NCBI RefSeq assembly: GCF_004349055.1
Contig: NZ_SMKX01000065.1
Coordinates: forward strand, 1 to 43,135
Reading direction: 5' to 3'
Length of the DNA: 43,135 nt
Source: Kribbella antibiotica
GTDB taxonomy: Bacteria; Actinomycetota; Actinomycetes; Propionibacteriales; Kribbellaceae
Shown in pieces: positions 8,385 to 14,791 of this stretch. Position 1 is the first letter of the stretch. The number at the start of each line of letters is the position of its first letter. Under the pieces are notes generated by a model. The model did not search any database and was not told the origin of the DNA. It was given only the letters and a program-made list of their open reading frames with translations. A program made the position numbers and the translations under genes.

Positions 8385-8411
8385 GACATGGCCGCGACGC
8401 TCAATGCCATA
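8385..8411. promoter_or_regulatory. Imperfect dyad in the oxidoreductase/AraC intergenic region
   Basis: GGACATGGC (from 8384) and GCCATATCC (to 8414) form an 8-of-9 inverted repeat between the two divergent starts, which is a reasonable place for AraC binding. A weaker GACATTGG...CCATA arrangement lies at 37688-37716 between the second AraC/oxidoreductase pair. Confidence 0.3.
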
Positions 8412-8434
8412 TCCAGCCGTCTAAACTGACTAGG

Positions 8435-9328
8435 GTGGACGTGCTGAGCGACGTACTGACTGCCCTGCGGACCGGCCGGCCGCACGCGGCGCGAACTCAG
8501 GAGCAAGCTCCGTGGGGGATCCGCTTCCCGCCCAGCGACGGCGCCGGGTGTCATGTCCTGCTCGAAGGCTCGTGCTGGCTGCTTCCGGTGCGCGGTGAGC
8601 CGATCCAGCTGACCGTCGGTGATGTGGTGTTCGTTCCGCACGGCGCCGGCTACGCGTTGGCCGACCACCCCGACAGCCCGCTGACCGACTTCAGCTTCGA
8701 CACCGCACCCGCTGCCGACGAGATCATCGACACGGGTCCCGCGATCAGGCTGCTCTGTGCGGCTTACTACTTCGACCGGTCGAGCAGCCATCCGCTGCTC
8801 GAAGAGCTGCCAGAGGTCGTGCACCTGTCCGGCCGGCATCCGTCTTTGCGGGCCGCCATCGAGCTCCTGTCCGACGAACTCACCGAGCCGCAGGCCGGCT
8901 CCTCCGCGATCTTGACCGGACTCGTCGACATGCTGCTGATGTTCGTACTCCGCGCCTGGTTCGCCGACGAGCGCGCCACCGACGGCTGGGCGACCGTACT
9001 GGCGGACCCGTCGCTGATGGCGGCGCTACGCGGCATCCACGGCACACCCCAGCACCCGTGGACGGTGGCCCAGCTCGCCGCGCTGTCCGGGATGTCGCGG
9101 GCGAGCTTCGCCAAGCGATTCACCGGCGCAGTCGGCCGGACGCCGCTCGGCTACCTGACCTGGTGGCGGATGACGCTGGCTGCTCGCGGCTTGCACTCGT
9201 CCGACGTACCGCTGCGCACCATCGCCGCCCAGACCGGATACGGCACGGAGTTCGCTCTCGCGAAAGCGTTCAAGCGTGAGTACGGCGTCGCACCGGGGGA
9301 GTACCGCCGTCGCCGGCTTACGGGGTGA
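8435..9328 (+). CDS. AraC-family regulator with N-terminal cupin (cupin_6) domain
   Basis: 297 aa. The N-terminal half (MDVLSDVLTALRTGR..., then a cupin-like HVLLEG...VGDVVFVPHG) matches the cupin_6 ligand domain. The C-terminal ~100 residues hold two helix-turn-helices (WTVAQLAALSGMSRASFAKRF and LRTIAAQTGYGTEFALAKAFKREYG). The GTG at 8435 gives the family-typical MDVLSDVL start; GTG 8441 has a better-spaced AGGG and is the alternative. Longer in-frame extensions upstream run into the divergent gene and were rejected. It most likely regulates the oxidoreductase at 7396-8328. Confidence 0.85.
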   Translation: MDVLSDVLTALRTGRPHAARTQEQAPWGIRFPPSDGAGCHVLLEGSCWLLPVRGEPIQLTVGDVVFVPHGAGYALADHPDSPLTDFSFDTAPAADEIIDTGPAIRLLCAAYYFDRSSSHPLLEELPEVVHLSGRHPSLRAAIELLSDELTEPQAGSSAILTGLVDMLLMFVLRAWFADERATDGWATVLADPSLMAALRGIHGTPQHPWTVAQLAALSGMSRASFAKRFTGAVGRTPLGYLTWWRMTLAARGLHSSDVPLRTIAAQTGYGTEFALAKAFKREYGVAPGEYRRRRLTG

Positions 9329-9383
9329 TGACGCGCCGGGGTTGGGCTTGGTTGGCGCGGCGGCGTCTGCGAGATTGGGCGGC

Positions 9384-10745
9384 ATGGCTGAACAGGTTGA
9401 TGTGGTCGTGATCGGGCTCGGTGTGGGCGGCGAGGAAGCCTCCGGGCGGCTGGCCCAGGCCGGCCTGAACGTGGTGGGGATCGAACCGCGGCTGGTCGGC
9501 GGCGAGTGCCCGTACTACGGGTGCATCCCGAGCAAGATGATGATCCGCGCCGCCAACCTGATCGCCGAGACGCGCCGGGTCGACGGCATGGCCGGTACGG
9601 CGACCGTCCAGCCCGACTGGGCTCCCGTGGCCAAGCGGATCCGCGACGAGGCGACCGACAACTGGAACGACCAGGTCGCGGTCGACCGGCTGGTGAACAA
9701 GGGCGTCACGTTCGTCCGCGAGCACGCGACGATCACCGGGCCGCGCAGCGTGAAGGCCGGCGACCGCGAGTTCGAGGCGTCGAAGGGCATCATCGTCGCG
9801 ACCGGGACGGTGCCGCTGGTTCCGCCGATCGACGGTCTGGCCGGTACGCCGTACTGGACGAATCAGGACGCGGTGCGCGTCGAGACGTTGCCGGCCTCGC
9901 TGGTCGTCCTCGGCGGCGGCGCGATCGGGGTCGAGCTCACCCAGGTCTTCGCGCGCTTCGGCGTGCAGGTCACCGTGGTCGAGGGCGCCGAGCGCATCTT
10001 GTCGATGGAGGAGCCGGAGTCGGGCGATCTGGCCCGCGAGGCACTGGAGCGGGACGGCGTGACCGTCACCACCGGTGTGCACGCGTCGAAGGTCGCGCAT
10101 GACGGCGACGAGTTCACGATCACGCTGGACGACGGCCGCACGGTGACCGGCGAGAAGTTGCTGGTGGCAACTGGTCGCCGGGTCGACATCAAGGGCCTCG
10201 GTCTCGACCAGGTTGGGCTGGACGCGGACGTCCGCCGGATCGAGGTCGACGAGCATGTCCGCGCCGGTGACGGTGTGTGGGCGATCGGTGACGTGACGGG
10301 GGTCGGCGCGTTCACCCACACGGCGATGTACCAGGCGAACATCGCGGTCCACGACATCCTCGGCACCCAGGACGCACCGCTGGCGCGCTACCACGCGATG
10401 CCGCGGGTCACCTTCACCGATCCGGAGATCGGCGCGGTCGGTCTGACCGAGAAGCAGGCCCGCGAGCAGGGCCTGAACGTCTCGACCGGGATCACGCAGA
10501 TCCCGTCCTCGTCGCGCGGCTGGATCCACAAGGCCGGCAACGAGGGCTTCATCAAACTTGTCGTCGACACCGATCGCGGCGTACTGGTGGGTGCGACCAG
10601 CGCCGGGCCGACCGGTGGTGAGGTGCTCAGCGCGCTCGCGATCGCCGTGCATGCCGCCGTGCCTGTGCACTCTCTGCAACAGGTCATCTACGCATACCCG
10701 ACGTTCCACCGTGCGATCGGTGATGCTCTCAAAGATTTGTCCTGA
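9384..10745 (+). CDS. FAD-dependent pyridine nucleotide-disulfide oxidoreductase (MerA/Lpd-like)
   Basis: 453 aa. FAD motif GLGVGG (11-16), redox pair ECPYYGCIPSK (C42, C47), NAD(P)-binding GGGAIGVEL and AIGDVTG are all present. The C-terminal dimer-interface motif reads YAYPTFHRAIGDAL, where true lipoamide dehydrogenases have HAHPT...E. The catalytic His is therefore a Tyr, as in mercuric-reductase-type enzymes. It probably reduces a disulfide, quinone or other oxidant with NAD(P)H, but no lipoyl substrate should be assumed. The ATG at 9384 is chosen because an earlier start would overlap the AraC gene and precede the flavin fold with non-conserved residues. It lies upstream of the Ni/Co importer genes but is separated from them by the operator at 10761. 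Confidence 0.85.
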   Translation: MAEQVDVVVIGLGVGGEEASGRLAQAGLNVVGIEPRLVGGECPYYGCIPSKMMIRAANLIAETRRVDGMAGTATVQPDWAPVAKRIRDEATDNWNDQVAVDRLVNKGVTFVREHATITGPRSVKAGDREFEASKGIIVATGTVPLVPPIDGLAGTPYWTNQDAVRVETLPASLVVLGGGAIGVELTQVFARFGVQVTVVEGAERILSMEEPESGDLAREALERDGVTVTTGVHASKVAHDGDEFTITLDDGRTVTGEKLLVATGRRVDIKGLGLDQVGLDADVRRIEVDEHVRAGDGVWAIGDVTGVGAFTHTAMYQANIAVHDILGTQDAPLARYHAMPRVTFTDPEIGAVGLTEKQAREQGLNVSTGITQIPSSSRGWIHKAGNEGFIKLVVDTDRGVLVGATSAGPTGGEVLSALAIAVHAAVPVHSLQQVIYAYPTFHRAIGDALKDLS

Positions 10746-10760
10746 GTAATTTTCCCGGTG

Positions 10761-10785
10761 CTTGTTGCGATTCGATCGCAACAAG
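10761..10785. promoter_or_regulatory. 25-bp palindrome resembling a Nur (nickel uptake regulator) box
   Basis: CTTGTTGCGAT-TCG-ATCGCAACAAG is a perfect 11+3+11 dyad ending 14 bp before the importer start. Its core TTGCGA-N5-TCGCAA fits the published pattern for Streptomyces Nur, tTGCaa-N5-ttGCAA, at the invariant TTGC/GCAA positions. Its position directly before a Ni/Co ECF importer supports metal-dependent repression. Fur-family binding is inferred. Confidence 0.55.
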
Positions 10786-10799
10786 CCAAGAATGTCCGC

Positions 10800-11813
10800 G
10801 TGCATGTTCCTGATGGTTTCTTCGACGCTCCGACGTCCATCGCCACCGGCCTGATCGCGGCCGGTGCGGTCGGCTTCAGCCTCCAGCGCGCCAACCGCGA
10901 GATCCGCGAGACGGGTCCCGCGCTGGCGGGGCTGACGGCCGCGTTCGTGTTCGCGGTGCAGATGGTGAACTTCCCGGTCGGCGCCGGGACCAGCGGCCAC
11001 CTGCTCGGTGGTGCGCTGGCGGCGGCGCTGGTCGGCCCGTGGACCGCCGTGCTGGTGATGTCCACGGTGCTGCTCGTTCAGGGTCTGCTGTTCGCCGACG
11101 GCGGGCTGACCGCGATCGGTACGAACATCACGCTGATGGGCCTGGTCACTGTTCTGGTCGGATATTTCGTCACCCGCGCGCTGCTGCAAGTGCTCCCGCG
11201 TCGGACAGGGAGCGTCGTACCGGCGGCGACAGTTGGCGCCCTCGTCTCCGTTCCGGTCGCAGCGCTGTGCTTCACGGGTCTGTACGCGATCGGCGGTGCG
11301 GTCGACATCCCGCTCGGCAAGCTCGCCACCGCGATGGTCGGCTGGCACATCCTGGTCGGGATCGGTGAGGCCGTGATCACCGCGGCCGTCCTCGGCGCGG
11401 TCGTCGCGACCCGCCCTGACCTCGTGTACGCCGCCCGCCACCTGCAGCAGGATCTAGTCCTGGTCGATGCCGACGGCAACACGTCCACCGTCTCCCCGGA
11501 CAAACCGATCGCGGCCAAGCCTGCCGGTCGCTCGCTCGGCATCGGGGTCGCCGTCACGCTGATCGTTGCCGGCGGCGTCAGCTTGTTCGCGAGCGCGCAC
11601 CCTGACGGACTTGAGTTCGTCGGCGCCAAGCTCGGGTTCGAGTCGGCGGCCAAGGGTTCGGCGGTCGCTGGGAGCCCGCTGGCCGATTACGGCGTCAGCG
11701 GGATCGGCAACGCGCAGGTCTCCGGTGCGCTGGCCGGAATCATCGGCGTACTCGTCACGATCGCGCTCGGCCTCGCCATCGCCAAGGTCGCGTCACTACG
11801 CAAGGCCTCGTGA
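10800..11813 (+). CDS. ECF-type Ni/Co importer substrate-specific component, CbiM-CbiN fusion
   Basis: 337 aa. The start is set at GTG 10800 because CbiM/NikM proteins begin Met-His-(V/I)-Pro-Asp-Gly and the N-terminal Met and His2 are metal ligands; MHVPDGF results here. The CbiM domain (1 to ~215) has the typical VNFPVGAGTSGHLLGG helix with the second metal-binding His. After a linker comes one more TM helix and a PDGLE motif (SAHPDGLEFVGAKLG), the CbiN/NikN part, so M and N are fused. It imports Ni2+ or Co2+ together with the next two genes (GTGA overlap). The absence of a cobalamin riboswitch and the Nur-like operator tilt the choice to nickel; that is inference. Confidence 0.88.
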   Translation: MHVPDGFFDAPTSIATGLIAAGAVGFSLQRANREIRETGPALAGLTAAFVFAVQMVNFPVGAGTSGHLLGGALAAALVGPWTAVLVMSTVLLVQGLLFADGGLTAIGTNITLMGLVTVLVGYFVTRALLQVLPRRTGSVVPAATVGALVSVPVAALCFTGLYAIGGAVDIPLGKLATAMVGWHILVGIGEAVITAAVLGAVVATRPDLVYAARHLQQDLVLVDADGNTSTVSPDKPIAAKPAGRSLGIGVAVTLIVAGGVSLFASAHPDGLEFVGAKLGFESAAKGSAVAGSPLADYGVSGIGNAQVSGALAGIIGVLVTIALGLAIAKVASLRKAS

Positions 11814-12568
11814 GCGGCGACGGCCTACTGGTCCCGGTCGACAGCAAGGTCCACCGGATCCCGGCACAGGTCAAGATCGTCGCGCTCTTCGTCTTCGTCC
11901 TCGCCGTCGTCTCCACCCCGGCCGCACACTTCTGGGCCTTCGCCCTGTATGCCGTTCTGCTAGCCGCCGCGATCGTGGTTGCGAAACTCCCGCTCCCGGT
12001 GGTCTCCCGGCGACTGGCCGTGGAGACGCCGTTCATTGTGTTCGCGCTGCTGCTCCCGTTCGTCGCGACCGGCCCGACTTTCGACGTACTGGGGGTGCAG
12101 TTGTCGCAGTCCGGCGTACTAGGCGCTTGGAATGTGTTGGCCAAAGGCACCCTCGGCGTCATCGCCGCGATCCTGCTGTCCGCGACCACCGGTCCGCGTG
12201 AACTGCTCGCGGGTCTCGAGCGGCTGCGGCTCCCATCGACGCTGGTGGCGATCTTGTCGTTCATGGTCCGCTACCTGAACGTCGTCTCCGACGACCTGCA
12301 CCGGATGCGGATCGCCCGGGAATCACGCGGGTACGTCGGCGGCCGAGCCGGGCACCTGAAGGCGGTGGCCGGGGGAGTGGGTGCACTGTTCGTCCGCAGC
12401 TTCGAGCGCGGTGAGCGGGTACACCTGGCGATGCAGTCGCGCGGCTACAACGGCCGGATGCCGCTGCTCGGCGAGGTCGGCGCGACGCGCGCGCAGTGGA
12501 TCGAAGGCCTGACCATCTCCCTGGTCGCAGTGACCGTCGCGGTGGCCGCTAGGGTTGTCGGCTTGTGA
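11810..12568 (+). CDS. cbiQ: ECF transporter transmembrane subunit CbiQ/EcfT
   Basis: 252 aa membrane protein with about five or six hydrophobic segments. Two cytoplasmic coupling motifs of the A-R-G type are present (ARESRGY and AMQSRGY, ~residues 166 and 209), which dock the ATPase subunits in ECF transporters. The GTG start overlaps the stop of the CbiMN gene (GTGA), and its own stop overlaps the start of the ATPase gene in the same way, so the three are translationally coupled. Regulation is presumably from the operator at 10761. Confidence 0.88.
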   Translation: MSGDGLLVPVDSKVHRIPAQVKIVALFVFVLAVVSTPAAHFWAFALYAVLLAAAIVVAKLPLPVVSRRLAVETPFIVFALLLPFVATGPTFDVLGVQLSQSGVLGAWNVLAKGTLGVIAAILLSATTGPRELLAGLERLRLPSTLVAILSFMVRYLNVVSDDLHRMRIARESRGYVGGRAGHLKAVAGGVGALFVRSFERGERVHLAMQSRGYNGRMPLLGEVGATRAQWIEGLTISLVAVTVAVAARVVGL

Positions 12569-13338
12569 GCGGTCCTGCGATTCATGTCGAGCGTCTTGTC
12601 TTCGCCTACCCGGACGGACGGCAGGCCCTGTACGGCGTCGATTTCACCGTCGAGCGCGGTGAGCGGGTCGCGCTGCTCGGCCCGAACGGCGCCGGGAAGA
12701 CCACCCTTGTGCTCCATCTGAACGGCATCCTCGGCTCGGTCGCGGGCGGCTCCGGGAGCGGGCGGATCGAGATCGGCGGGACCGGTCTGCACCGCGAACA
12801 CCTGCCGGTGATCCGCCGCAAGGTCGGACTGGTTTTCCAGGACCCGGACGATCAGCTGTTCATGCCGACCGTGCGCGATGACGTCGCCTTCGGCCCGGCC
12901 AACCTTGGTCTGCGCGGCGCCGAGCTCGAGGATCGGGTCCGCGAAGCGCTCGTCCAGGTCGGTATGCAGGACCATGCGGACCTCGCTCCGCATCACCTCT
13001 CGTACGGCCAGCGGCGCCGGGTCGCGGTCGCCACGGTGCTCGCGATGCGGCCCGAAGTTCTCGTACTGGATGAGCCCTCGAGCAACCTGGACCCGGCCAG
13101 CCGGCGCGAGCTCTCCGACATCCTGACCGGTCTCGACGTCACGCTGCTGATGATCACGCACGACCTGCCGTACGCGCTGCAGCTGTGTGAGCGCAGCCTG
13201 TTGATGGACGGCGGCCGGATCGTCGCCGACGGCCGGACCCGGGATCTGCTCGGTGATGCCGAGCTGATGAACGCGCACCGGCTCGAGCTTCCGTACGGGT
13301 TCGACCCGCTGTCGGTCCCCGGCCCGGAAGGCCGCTGA
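12565..13338 (+). CDS. cbiO: ECF transporter ATPase CbiO
   Basis: 257 aa ABC ATPase. Walker A GPNGAGKTT (~residues 39-47), Q-loop VFQDPDDQLF (the DPDDQ form is typical of CbiO/EcfA), signature LSYGQRRRVAVA, Walker B VLVLDEPSSNLDP and switch MITHDLP are all there. The signature has Tyr where LSGGQ has the first Gly. It is the single ATPase gene of the system, so the active form is probably a homodimer. It is translationally coupled to cbiQ. GTG start 12565. Confidence 0.92.
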   Translation: MSGPAIHVERLVFAYPDGRQALYGVDFTVERGERVALLGPNGAGKTTLVLHLNGILGSVAGGSGSGRIEIGGTGLHREHLPVIRRKVGLVFQDPDDQLFMPTVRDDVAFGPANLGLRGAELEDRVREALVQVGMQDHADLAPHHLSYGQRRRVAVATVLAMRPEVLVLDEPSSNLDPASRRELSDILTGLDVTLLMITHDLPYALQLCERSLLMDGGRIVADGRTRDLLGDAELMNAHRLELPYGFDPLSVPGPEGR

Positions 13339-13455
13339 CCTACTTCAGAAATACCTCGGTAGTTTCTTACCAAGACCTTGTCTGTTACCCGCGAGTCGGC
13401 CATCGTGACTTTCAGTACTTCTGTCACCACCCCTCGCACACAAGGCGGTCCGCCC

Positions 13456-14241
13456 ATGAAGACCATCGCCAGTGTTCTGTCCGCCGCGGCCCTCGGCGCC
13501 GTGACGCTGCTCAGCCCCGGTGTCGCCCACGCCGCGGTGAACTACGTCGCCCTCGGCGACTCCTACGCTTCCGGCGTCGGCACCCGCAGCTACATCTCCA
13601 GCAGCGGCAACTGCCAGCGCTCGACCAAGGCCTACCCGTATCTGGATGCCACCCGGCTCGGCGCGAACCTGACCTTCGTCGCCTGCTCCGGAGCCCGCGT
13701 CGCCGACGTCACCGCCAACCAGCTCAGCGCCGTGACGAGCGCCGCCAACCGCATCACCGTCCAGGTCGGCGGCAACGACGCCGGCTTCTCCTCGGTCATC
13801 ACCGAGTGCGCCAAACCCGCCTGGCTCGGCGACTGCACGACCGCCATCAACAACGCCCAGGCGACGATCAACAACGCCATACCGGGCCGCTTGAACGGCC
13901 TCTATGCCGCGATCCGCAGCCGCGCAGCCTCGGCCAAGGTCATCGTCGTCGGCTACCCCCGCCTGTTCAACGGCACCGACTGCAACGCCGGCACCTTCTT
14001 CAGCCCCGCCGAAATGACCCGCCTCAACGAGACGGCCGACCTCCTCAACAACAAGATCTCCGTCGCCGCGAACGCCGCCGGCTTCTCCTTCGCCAACCCC
14101 ACCTCGGCGTTCACCGGCCACTCCGTCTGCGGCAGCCCCGAGTGGATCAACGGCCTCTCCAACCCCGTCAGCGAGTCCTACCACCCCAACACCACCGGCC
14201 AAGCCGCCTACGCCAACCTCGTAGCCCCCGCCCTGAAGTAG
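13456..14241 (+). CDS. Secreted SGNH/GDSL-family lipase/esterase
   Basis: 261 aa with a signal peptide (MKTIASVLSAAALGAVTLL, cleavage near VAHA-A). Mature SGNH blocks: GDSYASG (nucleophile Ser), the oxyanion Gly in CSGARV, VGGNDAGF (block III Asn) and SESYHPNTTGQ (block V His). Six Cys in the mature part could form three disulfides, as in the Streptomyces extracellular SGNH lipases. Expected to hydrolyse acyl esters outside the cell. ATG 13456 is used because it starts the signal peptide. It stands alone, 117 bp after cbiO, and runs into the repeat array that separates it from the convergent UvrA-like gene. Confidence 0.9.
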   Translation: MKTIASVLSAAALGAVTLLSPGVAHAAVNYVALGDSYASGVGTRSYISSSGNCQRSTKAYPYLDATRLGANLTFVACSGARVADVTANQLSAVTSAANRITVQVGGNDAGFSSVITECAKPAWLGDCTTAINNAQATINNAIPGRLNGLYAAIRSRAASAKVIVVGYPRLFNGTDCNAGTFFSPAEMTRLNETADLLNNKISVAANAAGFSFANPTSAFTGHSVCGSPEWINGLSNPVSESYHPNTTGQAAYANLVAPALK

Positions 14242-14261
14242 CTCCACCCCTCATCCCCGCC

Positions 14262-14775
14262 GTACCCAAAGAGCAGCCACCCAACTCCCGAGCGCCCGCC
14301 CCACCTTTGAGCGCCCGCTGCATCTTTGGGTACCCACCAACCACGCAGCGCCCTCGGAAATGGTTGGTGGCTACACAAAGTTGGCACTCGCGCCCAAAGA
14401 GCAGCCTGCCAACTCCCGAGCGCTCGCCTCATTCCCGAGCGGCCGCCCAACTCCCGAGCACCCGCCCCACCTTTGGGTGCGCGCCGCATCTTTGGGCGCC
14501 CGCTGCATCTTTGGGTACCCACCAACCACGCAGCGCCCTTGGAAATGGTTGGTGGGTACTCAAGGTCGGCCGTCGTGCCCAAAGAGCAGCCGACCCACCT
14601 TTGGGGGGCGCAGCGGATCTTTGGGCACGCAGCGCGTCTTTGGGTAGCCACCAACCACGTAGGGCGCTCAGAAATGGTTGGTGGGTGCTCAAAGTGGGGG
14701 TTCGTGCACAAGGAGCAGCCGACCCACCTTTGGCGCGGTTGGGGGAGGGGGAAATGGTTGGTGGGTGCTCAAGGC
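14262..14775. repeat. Array of four imperfect paired-hairpin repeat units in a convergent intergenic gap
   Basis: The gap 14242-14791 holds no credible gene. It contains four units starting near 14262, 14391, 14577 and 14706. Each begins (G)CCCAAAGAGCAGCC and ends in a hairpin. Hairpin A in unit 1: 14262-14277 pairs with 14317-14333 with one bulged base. Hairpin B: arms 14334-14343/14361-14370 in unit 1, 14515-14528/14546-14559 in unit 2 (14 bp perfect, extendable to ~21 with G-T pairs) and 14648-14657/14675-14684 in unit 3. The B loop is always 17 nt ending GAAA or GGAAA. Unit 4 keeps only the right arm of B. Short CATCTTTGGG and AACTCCCGAGC repeats fill the A loops. Confidence 0.85.
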
Positions 14776-14791
14776 ATCGCCGTACGGCGGG

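Noticed and set aside
5068..8424. 1118-codon plus-strand ORF opposite four minus-strand genes
   Set aside because: It spans four well-supported genes in antisense and has shadow-type composition.
10746..10799. Cobalamin riboswitch before the Ni/Co importer
   Set aside because: Only 54 bp separate it from the previous gene, too short for a B12 riboswitch; a palindromic operator explains the region better.
9318..11441. 707-codon minus-strand ORF opposite the flavoprotein and CbiM genes
   Set aside because: Arg/Asp/His-rich composition typical of antisense frames in high-GC DNA; both plus-strand genes carry conserved motifs.
14262..14775. CRISPR array
   Set aside because: Units are long, imperfect and themselves palindromic, without uniform short repeats, regular unique spacers or cas genes.
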